From: Trichobilharzia regenti
Lineage: Eukaryota; Platyhelminthes; Trematoda; Strigeidida; Schistosomatidae
Direction: 5' to 3'
DNA: 64,000 bases
NCBI GenBank assembly: GCA_944472135.2
Contig: OX235264.1
Location: 122,913,809-122,977,808, forward strand
In this document: one piece after another, positions 23,676 to 35,512 of the stretch
How positions within the stretch are numbered: the first letter of the stretch is position 1
Layout: the number at the start of each line of letters is the position of its first letter
Notes under the pieces: model-generated
The model's database searches: none
Told to the model about the DNA's origin: nothing
What the model saw: the letters and a program-made list of their open reading frames with translations, nothing else
Translations under genes and position numbers: made by a program

Positions 23676-24640
23676 TTGAATTCAGCATTATCCCAACGAA
23701 ATCACCAGTTCACACGATGCTTGTAGATTATATGTCAATGGAATGGAGAATAAGTCACACATGAAATGCCTTGGTATAGTTAAATCCACCCACATCTCCT
23801 GTCGATTTCATATCCTGTTGATTCTCGAGCTAACGTCTCATCTGCGATTGCTTTTTAAAGCTCTTCTTTGTCGACTCCTGATTCTCACCTAATCTCGTTG
23901 ATTGCAGTGATTTGTCTTTACTGAGCTATGTAAAAAGAGCCATATCAAATTATGAAGCGTATAAGAGCTTGTCAGTAGACCAATGTTTGTGGCACTAGGT
24001 TAGGCAGTTTATGCTGTAGCTAGCAGGGAACTGAACTTATACAATGAAGTGAGAAAAATCATCATGCCCTCATTCCCAAGTATAATATAATGCTAGCATA
24101 ATCTGTTTGGAACAATCGCCCCATGTTCTGTGTGTAACTGACATCGAGGAGAGTTAATTTATTCTCCTGTAGTTCCGATTTGACGGTGACACTACTCAAT
24201 TATCTCATAAACTTTGTGTAATTAATACTTGTATTACCGTTATTATCGTTTTGGTACTGCAGTTTCTGCTAATACCAGAAGCTGTTTTGGTTGCTTTTGG
24301 TACTCTGTGAGTGTATTTCACTGGCAATTGTTGTGTTCAGTGTATTAGATGCAAAATGCTAAAAATTTCAGAGTGTACCATAAGTTCTGTTTCTCATTAA
24401 ATGAAATCATTATTATTATTCTTACTATTATTATTATTCATCTGCTCATAAATGGTGCGATATTGCTGAAATGCACCCACTTACTCTGACACAATATACA
24501 AAGGGATATTGTTATTTGTTTTTGTATTTTAAACATACTTATATCTGTGAACATAAATTAATTCCATCTAATTAGATTTTTGTTTATTAAATAATGTTTT
24601 GACTGACATCTGCGTTCGCCGTCTTTCCTTGTCATCCATC
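22841..24640. repeat. Complete-looking foldback element
   Basis: The left arm begins ACGTCTCAGGAGACGCATAA and passes through ATATTGCGTCAACTATACTC to ACTGAACAACAATAACAAG. The right arm (24250-24640) is an inverted, diverged counterpart with the TGCTAAAAATTTC motif and (AAT)n. The interior holds the minus frame 23428-23688. The left half is shared with 48290 as part of the segmental duplication. Confidence 0.65.
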
Positions 24641-24704
24641 GCAGCATTCAGCAGAAGACTTTAGCGTCAGATTGGAGACCACAGTTAGTTATTACCACTA
24701 GATG

Positions 24705-25530
24705 GGTGCTCATGTTTCACCTGAAAACTATTCAAAATGAGCAGAAAATTTGAATAACATATCCTGACTATCTGTCAAGTGATGACTACTTGTGAAATGA
24801 CAAGTAGTATAATGAGAATGATTGAAACGTTCACAGTTCAATGACACTGAGATCCACAGTGTGAGTGTGTTCATCATGACGCGGAAATGTATTCCCAAAC
24901 ATAACTCGACCACGCATTCCTTCCTATCAAACAACATATTTTTGACTTGATATTGTTGTCAACAACACTGTTGAGAACTACCTAAGTATCACTGGGAGGT
25001 TTCAAAACAACAATGAATTGTGAGTATTCCATTTGTATTCTGATTAGACATACCTGACATGTATGTACGCATCCAAAAATTAGATGCTATAACGTAAATT
25101 AGAATAGTGTCGCTGGCAGAGACGAATCGTGTTCGTATGGGATTTCCTCGACAAGCACTCGCAAAGCAGATATCATGAGAATCGTTCACAGTTAATCTGT
25201 TAAAACGAATGTTAGGTAATTGCTCTTCCACCTTAACTGCTTGAATATCGACACACATAATGAATCCGCTGAATGAGGATGGAATTCATCGAGACGCGAG
25301 TGATATTCGGATCATCCTTACTTGGATATCAGCGTGTTAGCCCTTATTTCAATGCACGTTGTACTTCTGGTTCACGATGTAAACAGTTGACGAATAGTGG
25401 CAAGTCTTTCCACCGCATTTACAATTGGTGAGCACTGAGTAGACTGGATTGGTGAGATTGAAATACTGAAAGACTGTGGTGATTGGTTTCACCGGACTAC
25501 ACTTCTCTAAATAGAAACACGCACGTGAGA
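24705..25530 (+). repeat. Upstream flank of unit B, inverted copy of 11730-12590
   Basis: It starts near CTAGATGGGTGCTCATG and runs up to the promoter. The minus frames 24728-24937 and 24989-25258 match plus frames at 12347 and 12027, including a MLFD start and the SHYTTCHFTSSHHLTDSQDM segment. No known domain, and upstream of copy C the frames are not kept, so I consider them passengers. Confidence 0.8.
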
Positions 25531-25547
25531 TATGTCTCTCCGTCTAA

Positions 25548-25599
25548 TGACACGTCATCATTAATGAGTGGGTGGATGAATACCAATCTAGTATAAATA
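25548..25599 (+). promoter_or_regulatory. Core promoter of copy B
   Basis: TGACACGTCA at 25548-25557 and TATAAATA at 25592-25599, 34 bp apart. The TATA box ends 60 bp before the A of the ATG at 25659. Identical arrangement in the other two copies. Confidence 0.7.
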
Positions 25600-25658
25600 T
25601 GGTGAAGTGAAGATGGTCGTGTATAACAGTGTGACAATCAGTATCCAGAGAACTCAGA

Positions 25659-25930
25659 ATGCAGTCAAAGTCTCAACGATCTAGATTGGTCATCGGTGTC
25701 GTCATCTTCGTCATCCAATTGATCACAGTGTTCGCCGCTGTGGCACACGATGCTCTGCCAGTTAACAAACGTGAGTAATTCCAGACCACCAGAATAAATA
25801 AGTTACTAACTGCATAACTAACTAACTACTTGTCATATGAATTTGATGTCTGCCAGTTGCTTTCAATGCCTTTTTGTTTTGTTTCATTTCACCACTAGGT
25901 CCAATGAGTATGCTCCGATTGGGCAAATAG
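25659..25930 (+). CDS. Myomodulin-like neuropeptide precursor, copy B
   Basis: Exon 1 is 25659-25770 and exon 2 is 25899-25930, with a 128-bp GTGAGT...CACTAG intron that splits the Arg codon of the Lys-Arg site (phase 1). The 47-residue product has a basic start (MQSKSQRSR), a hydrophobic signal sequence to about Ala29, the spacer HDALPVN, the Lys-Arg site, PMSMLRL, Gly and a final Lys. Its protein is identical to copy C. Relative to copy C it differs only at silent sites: Phe25, Leu33 and Leu43 codons. The mature peptide would be secreted and C-terminally amidated. The start is the only ATG that gives a signal peptide and lies 60 bp after the TATA box. Function as a neuropeptide or as a secreted host-directed peptide is inferred. 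Confidence 0.9.
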
Positions 25931-26640
25931 ACAGAAACGCGGAGAATGGCATCACTTGTGTTTCTACTGCATAAAGTGCAGCCATTTCAAATATTGATTG
26001 TGATTATTTTGTGTAATATGAAATAATAATACACAAGTTCTTATATTCAGTGTTTTATGCATTCTGATTTCTCTTCAGTATGCGTTGATAGACAATTAGG
26101 TGATATGGAAATAGTGTGAGGGTTGCAAAAGGTGTTATATCCTCGACTGTCCATGAGCTGTTTCAGTTACAGTTGTGATTTGACAGTTTTTCGATATATA
26201 ATCCTGTTGTGCTGCGTTATATCGGTATTAGATCTCAAATCCATCCATATCTGTTGTGTTATGAAGTATAATGTAGGAGTGAATTGGTGGTCAGATCTTC
26301 CGCCTTACGCCATAATTATAATCTACCTGAATATTTCACATCATAATTGCACAAATTCGACTGGGGCTTATCGTGTATTGGAAGTGATTTCTACTCGATT
26401 TTTCAATGAGATGTCATGTGTCACGTTGTCACAGTCACTGTAAATTGGGTTCTGTTGACTGCTTGTCACTAGCACTTCGTGAATATTCACATTTACGTCA
26501 CCGCCTTCACTTTTTCTCTCTTTCGGGATTCTGTGAGTTTAGGTTGATATCCGACAACAACGAGATATTGCGATTTCTTAGTTTCAGTCGTCCAGAGGAT
26601 TCCTGACTCTTTGCTGTCAACAGTGAGATGGATGTTTCTG
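25931..26640 (+). repeat. Downstream flank of unit B
   Basis: It aligns with 55310-56640 and, inverted, with 10480-11350 and 53720-54430. Just after the stop comes a 3' UTR-like stretch with AATATGAAATAATAAT near 26015-26029, where copy C has AATAAA. The segment around 26340-26450 (TTTCTACTCGATTTTTCAAT) recurs inverted at 54270-54340 and in copy C's flank at 55755. Frames 26123-26443 and 26406-26606 are not conserved as proteins. Confidence 0.7.
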
Positions 26641-28060
26641 AATATCAGTTTTATACCAGGCATCCTTGCCGTTCCCTTGTATGCTTTTTCAAGGTTATGC
26701 TTTTTTCTCGTACTAGTTCAGCTGACATGTTTTTTTTGTATATCCAAGTACACCAAATTACTTATGATTAAGATTTTAAGTACAATGTAGTGTTGGAGTA
26801 GTTTCCAAATTAATTCTCGGTCGATTCTGTCTGTGGAAGACTTTTTCGAAGTCGGTGCAGTTGAGGTTGAATTTTGACTGTCATTCTATGTGAAATTCTA
26901 TCAGCCCTCAATTTGCCCTCCCTGAATCCAGCTTGTTTCAGTGGGGTGGAGTTCCGGATTCTCCGGATCTGTGATTCTCTACAGGATGTTGTGAATCAGT
27001 ATGTAACTTGGGTTGGGAGAAATCATTTTTCCAAGCTGGTTCTTTCCGGAAGAAACCAAAGTCATACTTCGCTTGTGGTCTTTCCTTCAACACGTAGGCG
27101 ACATGTTATGTTTGAATTAATGGCGTGAGCACAACTGCCGTAGTCTCGAAGTCCGATTATAGTGTATCATTGAGGAGTAGGGTATTCCCTCCTGACTGTT
27201 GCCTTCTTAGCTGTCTTTCATTAGGTGGATCGCATTTAGGAAATCCCCTCTTTGTGAAGAATTGATGTTAAGTGGCAGGTAGATCTGTGCGTGCTATTTG
27301 TATCAGTGATATTTCTCGATGAAATGCAAGTGATAATTGATTCAAGAGTCTTTCAGAGTGGTCAGCCAATTTTCGTATGTATTTCTTCTCCCAGAAAATA
27401 GGGTTCCATTGAGCATCTTTTATTGGTTTCACTAACTGAGTTGATACCTTTCCGGATGGAGACCTTTTTATCTGATTCAATAACCTGAGGTTTCGTTTAA
27501 CTGCATTGTGCATGCTCTGTTTCTCCTGCTGGCAAGAGTGCCACACAATCGTCTTTCGTCTCTCCTAGAACTCTTACTCACCTCTACATTTATTTAGTGT
27601 ATTGTACACTGAACTAAGCATCTGTTTCTTTGTGTCCATCTTTGCATTAAGTCATGTCCTATGTTGCCATTCTCTAATCGTCTTCCTAATTAACTTCCAG
27701 ATATATGTCCGTTGAGAGCCATTGCTTCTCTTCTGTCTTCTTTCCCCCCAAAACAGTTGAACACGTTTCGTTGAACATGACATCCAGATGGTTAGCTCCA
27801 AGTTTCTTACACACAAGTTTCTTCAGTGATGCCACGCATTGAAGATGTCCCTTGTAGATGTGTCCTTCAGTTTTTGAATGATGAATTTGAATCATGGCAT
27901 GTTTAAATTTGGTTTGAGGAATTTCAGCTTCACTTTGATGCTACCTTTATCTAGATAATAATATGAACTCATATCCGCTCCCCTTCCGGACTTTGTGCCC
28001 AACAGAAAGCCTGAGTCCTTACTTCCTTCAGCTGAACTGAGCTGAAAGATGCTTCATTTA
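26640..28060 (-). pseudogene. Decayed RTE-clade LINE, antisense and downstream of copy B
   Basis: On the minus strand the linker and RT regions of an RTE element can be read in pieces: a lysine-rich helical linker with KKYIRKLADHSERLLNQ in the frame 27268-27546, and KQAGFREGKLRAD near 26930, the RT block before the palm. Frames are broken throughout. The same antisense RTE relation holds for copies A and C. Endonuclease sequence would lie near 28000, where little can be read. Confidence 0.6.
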
Positions 28061-28560
28061 ATCTTCAATGTAGGGAAGTTACGATTATCTGCTTTTATCA
28101 TTCATCCTCCACATTCTATGTTTTAAAGTATTCGTATTCCACCTATCTTCTCCTGTTCTGCTCTCTACCATTCAATCTGGCCTCGCACACTGAATAAACA
28201 CCTTTTTATGCTGCAAAGGGCGAAAATCACCGTCAATAGGCTTTATAGTTTGTCTCTTAACCGCCTCCTTAATACCCGCTTAGGCAGACACATTACCGAG
28301 CTAAAGAAAACAGTGAAGTGTATGTTGTAAGATCCTGAGGATCCATACACAACGCTTTTCTGGAAGCATCCGATCAAAGGGGTTAGACCTAGAAACAATT
28401 AATGAAGAATTAATGCCCCGACGACTGCATATAAGGCAACTTCACCAAAGCTTATTAGCTACAGACATATTTTATGTGATGAGAAGCATTCCGAATGGGG
28501 GACGAACACTACCATCGATCTCAACGTGTATTACTGAGTAAATGACTCTATTTCCTTTCA
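28060..28560 (+). other. Unassigned, with a possible CR1 3' end
   Basis: The run AGACCTAGAAACAATTAATG near 28385 and the following ACGACTGCATATAAG resemble the end of the CR1 fragment at 16430-16480. No open frame. Confidence 0.4.
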
Positions 28561-28565
28561 TTACT

Positions 28566-28750
28566 GTGCGCCGGTGGCACAGCGTTTGGGACTCTCGCCG
28601 ACCATGCACATGGTCCGAGGTTCGAACCCCTGCCGACGCACGCTCCGTATCTATGGTCGGCCTGCAAATTTTGGGCTACCGATATCCATGCTGAAAATTC
28701 CATACTTGTACCAAAAATACAGTGTGGAATTAAATTTTATATTCACATTA
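28566..28750 (+). mobile_element. tRNA-derived SINE, first family
   Basis: The head has GTGGCACAGCGTTTGGGACT (A-box region) and GGTTCGAACCCC (B box). The body ATCTATGGTCGGCCTGCAAA is followed by GATATCCATGCTGAAAATTC and CAGTGTGGAATTAA. It resembles the Sm-alpha type SINE known from schistosomes. Other copies: 45701, 50950 (minus) and 52153. The frame 28574-28789 is a chance reading through it. Confidence 0.85.
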
Positions 28751-29380
28751 GCTTTGAACAATACAATCAATGTGTATGGCTCATTTTAATTAATAACCCT
28801 CAGATGAGATAATTTGTTGCAATTCTCTATTAGCTGGAAATTCCATATTTTTATGAAAGAGATACCGTGTGAAAAAAAAGAACTGATCCTTATTATTATC
28901 ACTAAATAATAAACCCATAATACGCGGATCACTTTACACTATTATTTTCTCGAATGAAACCTCCCTGAGAAAGGCTTATTTCGCATTCATACTATTCGTA
29001 TTGAAACAATGTACTCAATTTATGCACTTCTAACACATACGCCCAACGACTTCTGTAGATAAGATTGAAGCTATCAGTTTAGCAGGTTGTAGCTTTTCTG
29101 AAATGTGATGGTGTTTGCGTTTTGAGACATGAATCCAGCATGATAGTTTGAAACACCGAATGCCAATCTTGATTTCCAATGCTACACACCCTAAACTGAC
29201 CAACACCGTAGTTAAAGATAAATAACGCTAAAAATGTTCAGCGTGAAATCTGTGCGAGTTTAAATTTCTGTATTCCAGCAGCACTCACCCACCAGGTAGA
29301 GAATAGTTCGAAAACGAGATCATATATAGAATAATTCATAAGATGAACAGAACGTGAACAAGGATGTGCAATTTCATGCA
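28750..29380. other. No gene seen
   Basis: AT-rich sequence; 28990-29110 is a short repeat shared with 16790-16950. Confidence 0.4.
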
Positions 29381-29389
29381 TTTATTCCC

Positions 29390-31010
29390 CTTGACAAATT
29401 TGAATAAAGCGAGAACAATAGTGGTTTGTGCAGAATAACATGGTACCATCATTTATTGAGTTGGCTTCTCATCAGCTGCTTGCAGCCTAAATAAATTTTG
29501 AGGTTTAAGTACAGAAACGTCTTAACATACTTGCAAATTTTACATGTTGTCAGTTGACAGGAAGTTCCACGATTGATAAACAGTGATCAGAAAATTGCGC
29601 TTATATAGTTTTTACACAGGCAGTTCAAGTTAGAACAAAATAAATGTATGCAAATAATGGTAAGAGAGTTACATAATAAAGATGGGATGTGCGTTAGATG
29701 CATAGTGACTAATAAGTTAGGTAACAATGTACTGAGTTGAATTCAAATCATAGAAACAAGAGACAAACAAAATTAGAGATTATAAAAGGAGGGTGAGGTT
29801 AATGATGAAGATTACGTAATCACATGAGAGGAAAAAGTTACCAAGGCAAGGAAAGACTATAACTGCTTCTTTCTGAACACATAAATCTAGTTTCAAGCGT
29901 TTAATTTAAATTGCTTCAGAAAACTTGAAGAGAATAAAGCTCCTTTGTCTATTGATAATTTTGAAGGATTTCGCGATTTCCACCTCATGACCCGAGCCCA
30001 GGAGATGTCTGGCAATAGCGCTACTATAAGAGTTTGTTCCCTTGAGACGTAGGCTTTCGGCACATGTTCAGAAAATCTGAGGTGTGCCCTTCTTTCTGAT
30101 CTCTCAATTTAACTGCTCCCGCAGATACATGTAAATATGTATACACAGTAGGAGTTAACATGAGAAGGGTATCTATCGACTCTTAATGCACCAAAGAGCC
30201 TGTTGTTCGATGGACGGGAACTGATTTGGCTGCAGGATAGACTCTGGCTAGTGACGTTCTCAGTCTTCTGTTGACCATTTCTGCAATGTTTCCACCTTTA
30301 AAATCTCGTTGGATGAAGACAGGCTTTTTTCGACTGTGATTTGTTTGGTATTTGAGCCTTCACATCTTCCATATTTGTTTATGAATCTTTGAGGATAGAC
30401 ATTGTGTTTCAGCTTCTTTTCGAGATTCGTAAATTCTTCCTCTAGTTTCTCTGCAGAGCATATTCTCCTCGCTCTATAGTACAGAGTAGTGACTATTGCT
30501 CGTTTTTAGCTATTTGGACAAAAACAATTAAAATGTAAGTTTTGTCCATTCCGTGTGGTCTTTCGGTAGATTGACATCTGGAGACTACCATCTTCTAGGC
30601 GTTGCATGGCGACGTGAAAGAAATGGAATTTTCATCATTTTCATGTTCCATAGTAAATACAACATTTGTGTGCTCGTTGTTGAATAGTCTGAGTAGGTCG
30701 GAGGCATGACTTGCTTTGTTGCATACTACAATGTGTCATCGACATATTGGAATTTGTTTGATCAATTGCATGCTTCACCTTTGTTTTCTCAAGGTTTGAC
30801 ATGAAGATATCTGCTAAAACAGGGCTAAGTGGACTGCCCATAGCTGCACCATCTATGTGTCGGTAAAGAGTGTTGTCAAACTGCTATTGTACGCCCATGG
30901 CACACATTAGAAGTAGGCGATTGAATTCCGGCTCTGGTAGTGGGAGAAGATCAGACTGTTGACAAATGATCTCAATGGTTTCCATTTACCATCGAGGTTG
31001 AAAATAGTGG
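29390..31010 (-). pseudogene. Decayed Penelope-like element with RT and endonuclease end
   Basis: On the minus strand the RT block [20 protein letters not shown] (about 30870-30780) is followed by a frame change and a YVDDTL box near 30740. SLQMSIYRKTTRNGQNLHFN is the thumb block near 30580-30520. Near the end, IARHLLGSGHEVEIAKSF (about 30020-29965) matches the C-terminal part of the GIY-YIG region. At least three frameshifts and several stops make it inactive. About 500 bp beyond may be its 3' tail. Confidence 0.8.
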
Positions 31011-34000
31011 TAGGGGCAGCAGCGCTGAAATCCGTGTTGTTTCTCTCATATATTTGACATACAATATGATGTTACACTTTTTGTTAGGTGTTGAAATTAG
31101 AGATATTGTAAGTGAATTTTGTTTAAAATGATACATGTTTAAATACAAAGGACCTCCGTGTACTATCCGAAATACAGTCTACTGCTGGTAGCGTCGCCTT
31201 CTCACCGGTCATTACTGTCTACCTGCTCCGCTCATACCATGTCGTACACTTTGGACAACAACTTTGGATTCATTGCAGGAACCTATTACCCTTATCCAAA
31301 GATAACTCTACCACAAGCATACAGCTTCTACTAGTAGACAAGATTCCAAAAGTGAATGCTTCTCTGGATTATATTATTAATTTGTAGCAGTGGAGTTTAA
31401 CTGCATATCCAAGTAGCCTTTTTACGTAATTTAACACATTACTATATTTTTGATAATATATTGTTGCAATGTCATCTCATTAACATGCATTTTTATTCGC
31501 ATAACTGTTATGTTATTGAACTTGCTAGACAATTTTCGACATACATAGCACTTGCATTTCCACTAGCATTTCGAATAGGCAGCAGGCTTCGACAGTACCT
31601 ACCCTCACTTCATAGTATAAGTCAGTTGATCAGAATGCGGAGACAAGTAACAGTTAATGTACGAGGTCGCGTTTCCGAGAAGAAACTGTGCCCAGCCAAT
31701 ATGCAGAAGGAAGTGAGGATAGTCTGGACACAATTTTTAGAGACTGCCACATGCAGTAGATTTCGAATGTAGTAAGACTTGTTAGTGTGATATGAAAGTA
31801 AACATTTATAGGCAGCTGTGGGGCCAGCTTGAGATGATGGATGGCACGCAATTCAGTGGAGATGTGGCGACGATAGGCAAAGAATGGTTTACATGAAGGG
31901 ACATATAAACCTTCCACGGAATAAGCATTTCTCATCGCTCTGCAGAAGAAATTGTATGTGTTTGTCAATTACCCGTCAACCGCGTATATTGCTGACATCA
32001 CGCAAATCAACATGTGGAATAAGTGAGTTGATGTTGCATACATGTGTTTCAATGTACAACGAAGCCGGTCAAAGAAAGCATCCACATACAGCTGACTAGC
32101 TTCCAAGGATGCGAAATAAATTCCTACTAGATATTAGCTGTTTGAAGGCGAACGGCAGGAAACCTTGTGTCTTGCTGTTTTCTATTCAGAATTCTGGATG
32201 AATACTAGGCTGGAGGACATTTAACCAGTAGAGACAATACCTGTCTATACCGAGTCTCGCAAAAGTACTATACTTGCCAAAATGCATATTTTAAACAACA
32301 AGTCACAACTTTGCGAAAAATACAATGAGAATATCTACCCTATGGCTTCGAACGCAGAACCTTATCAGAATAAACACATCTCATGCATATGGAAATATAT
32401 ACTTTTCAGAGTTCATAAAAGACAACACGCATTCCAGAAACGTGTGATTTACAGTGAAATATCTCTAACAACCTCACATAATATGCCAGATTCACTTTCA
32501 ATTCACGTGAGTGAGAGTGTGTTCACATCTATAGCTTTAAAACTGCCCACTTGACGGTTTGCTTTCTGTGAATAAACAACAAGTCTCATATTTCCATTTT
32601 CTCATCTGTTTGTTCACTCGTCAAAATGACAGTGCAACTATCATTCCATTTGCTCTTACCTTCGTTTTCATCATATTCAGTAAATGCCTTCTTCATCTTG
32701 CAATTTCTGACATTGTCATGCATTACAGGGCCCATTTTTATGTGAGCATACTATCTATGCTGTATACTCAGTAGCGGTTGTTTCAAGTCCGAATAATCTA
32801 AAGTATTATCAGTGTCTGTGATTCGAATCCGTTCCAGGTTGAGGTGGACTGAAACACTTTTCGAAGGAACGTATTAAAGCTCTCGTTCATTCGAGGAAGA
32901 ATGAACGAATAATGTTCATTGAATTATCCTGAGTGTCTAGTGAAGATATTCTCCATGATTTTACAGTGGGTATTTCAGTAGTACTCAGGTGATCACTGCA
33001 AATGCAGAGAGTTTGTGCTTAGACAAATCTGTTCAGATTATGAGATTTACTCAACTAAGGAATTCTAAGTACAATACAACACGTATTCCGAATCGAACCC
33101 CTTAACAGAAGGTCGACGTGAATCCATTTGTGTGTTTTACGTCGACTATTGTCATACACTTGAAAAAGGCTTTCTGTGAATTCATCCTTCGAATATTTGA
33201 TTCTTCGAGCAACACTACAAGGAGTTAATAATTTGAATTGCACTCAAGAAATATGCAAGAAGAAATTGGGAGTGATCGGAAACTTCGACCTGTCAGATCT
33301 TCAAGTGTCGATTTAGGTCAGGCAGTATTTCTCATCGAACAATCATCAGGAACAGGTCTAAGGTTGCCTCATTTACCTATTTTATCAATCTCTCGATATC
33401 ATTCACCATTGGAAGCAAATTCTACTTCCTTAATACATAACTACATGATTTTTCTCATGTACTTAGTTGCTAGGGTATACCATTGAGGTCATAACAGTAT
33501 GATTGCAATGTAATCTATGAGGAATCAGAATGACTTCAACAATATGTCAGAAATGTTCACAGCCAAAGTATCACGAATGGCTCCAAACTCCTCTATATCG
33601 GAACGTATATGTAAATTATTTTTAAGTAGTTATACTGAAACGAATGATTATCATGTGCACATATTTGAAAGCTTGATCACCTGTGTGTTTGAAGAAATCA
33701 TAGATGATGAACACAGTGATCCACCTGAATAATGGTGAATGGACAACATATGTTAGTGAAGAGTGCTCTATGTTGCTTTTCACCTATGTCTGCTGCTGTA
33801 TGCATTAGAGTGAATTCGATCAGTGTGAAATCGCCTACGTATGTGTGTGTGTGTTTGTGTCAACAGGAAAGTTGAGTCAATCTTTTATAATTTGATAGAA
33901 TTTTTAATGGCTGTTTCGGCAATGAACCTAGAGTATTTATACATACGAATTTCGCAGACGACTAATGACACCCAGAGAGAGTACTGCATTTCCCTGATAA

Positions 34001-34570
34001 CTCATACCACACAGGATTAAAAAACAGAATTAAGAATGAGTCTATGCAATGCAGTGTTGTGTTGTGCACTGCATTTAAGTTTAGAGAGAAAATTAGCCCG
34101 CGAGATTTCAACACTGCCCATACTCGTGTGCATAGCCAACACAGAAGCCAACTCAATATATGCCTAATAAGAACTGATATATTTGCATACATATTTCAAC
34201 AAAGGGAAACTTTAAGACGTTAGTGATACTTTGGTTATTCATCAACACAAGTATACTTCTCACTTTACCAATAAAATGAGCCGTTTGAACAATTCTGACA
34301 AATGTTTGGTATCTTTGTTCTCTCTCGTAGGTGTCATTGAGATTTTGAAGTAATTGTCTAAATAGTGTTCACAAAGAAGTGACGAAATAAAGGAATTGAC
34401 TTTGTTGTGCATGAAAGATGCACATTTTCTTTTCGATGACGAAATTAATAGATTGAATGATGATAGAGATATGCATGTAACACTGATTTGGATGTGTTCT
34501 GTTTGATTTATCGAAGCAAAGTATTGAGCAATTTATTACACCCTTCAAAGATCTCATTGTCAGCGTTTTA
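31010..34570. other. Long stretch with no recognisable gene
   Basis: Short frames (for example 31461-31772, 32282-32554, 33238-33486, 33962-34192) have no recognisable domains, signal peptides or splice-supported extensions. A TG microsatellite lies at 33841-33860. It may hold introns or old repeats; I cannot assign anything. Confidence 0.4.
33841..33860. repeat. TG microsatellite
   Basis: Ten TG-rich dinucleotides with one T interruption. Confidence 0.9.
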
Positions 34571-34579
34571 CCAAGCATT

Positions 34580-35130
34580 CCACATTTACTTCTGCATATG
34601 TGTTGAGTTAACCTGAGTTTGATGTCTCCTTGTAGTGTTGATTGAGTAACCAGATATTCGAATGCATATTCATTGTGGAACACGAGGATAACAGTATTGG
34701 TTGAGGAGTCAGCAAACTTCAGTGATAACGGAAACATTTCGAAGTCAGATTTAAAAAACACACTGAACGCAATATTTTTCTGAGGTAGTTTATTATTTCA
34801 AGGAATGTCAACAATTCGATGGAACAGAACACCGTGTCAAAGTAAACCGTACTTACATCGAAATGACGATTCCTGCCAATAAATCATGCCGGGGATACTT
34901 ACATATCTTATTCTCACTGAATACAGGTACATGCTAGTGCAGACATGATTGATGATTTATACTATATTTATTGAACTGCCATTGATTGTCGTTTGAGTTC
35001 ATCTCAATTGATCCTGATTAACATACTCACACATGATCTTCATTCCTGCATATAGAGCCGTGTCTTATCGATGCAGTAAACACAGAGTGGAAATCCTGTA
35101 AAACTGATTTTTTTTGATATGTTCGGATTT
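34580..35130. repeat. Dispersed repeat matching 59840-60410
   Basis: Collinear similarity includes TTGAGTTAACCTGAGTTTG, then TCGAATGCATATTCATT, AAGTCAGATTTAAAAAA, CACCGTGTCA, ATGACGATTCC and GTCTTATCGATGCAGTA, each with a counterpart in the same order at 59840-60410. Neither copy contains a known domain. It is either an old transposon or part of a larger segmental duplication. Confidence 0.7.
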
Positions 35131-35490
35131 ATAAGGCATTGTGTCTCCAAAATCTTCATTAATATTCGGAATGATAATAGATTATAGTCATCAGTGCATT
35201 CTGATTGTTGAAAGGATTTCTGGATCCTGTTAATAAACCAAATTATTGTAAACACTAAGAGATCCATCCAAGATGACTGACGTTCACTTTTGCTCTGATG
35301 ACCCCACTCGGAAATCACGAGTTGCCTTAGCCATCATATGTCGATATAATTCATGATTCAGACGTCTTTTCGACATGCGGTTATAAGTTAGATAATTAAA
35401 GTCCTTGATTATTTAGTTTCATAATTCTAAACACGTATTTGTTGGCTGGATTTAAAACGGCCTCTTACAATGTTGAGAAAATTTTCCCAA

Positions 35491-35512
35491 GTATATATAT
35501 ATATATATATAC
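35491..35512. repeat. TA microsatellite
   Basis: About eleven TA repeats. Confidence 0.9.

Noticed and set aside
25659..25770. Micro-exon gene family member as the identity of the signal-peptide exon
   Set aside because: Only two exons of 112 and 32 nt are needed to reach a stop, and the second gives an exact known neuropeptide with processing sites, so a micro-exon gene is not required.
33841..33860. CRISPR-like or regular short repeat array
   Set aside because: Only simple microsatellites are present; no spaced repeats, and the genome is eukaryotic.
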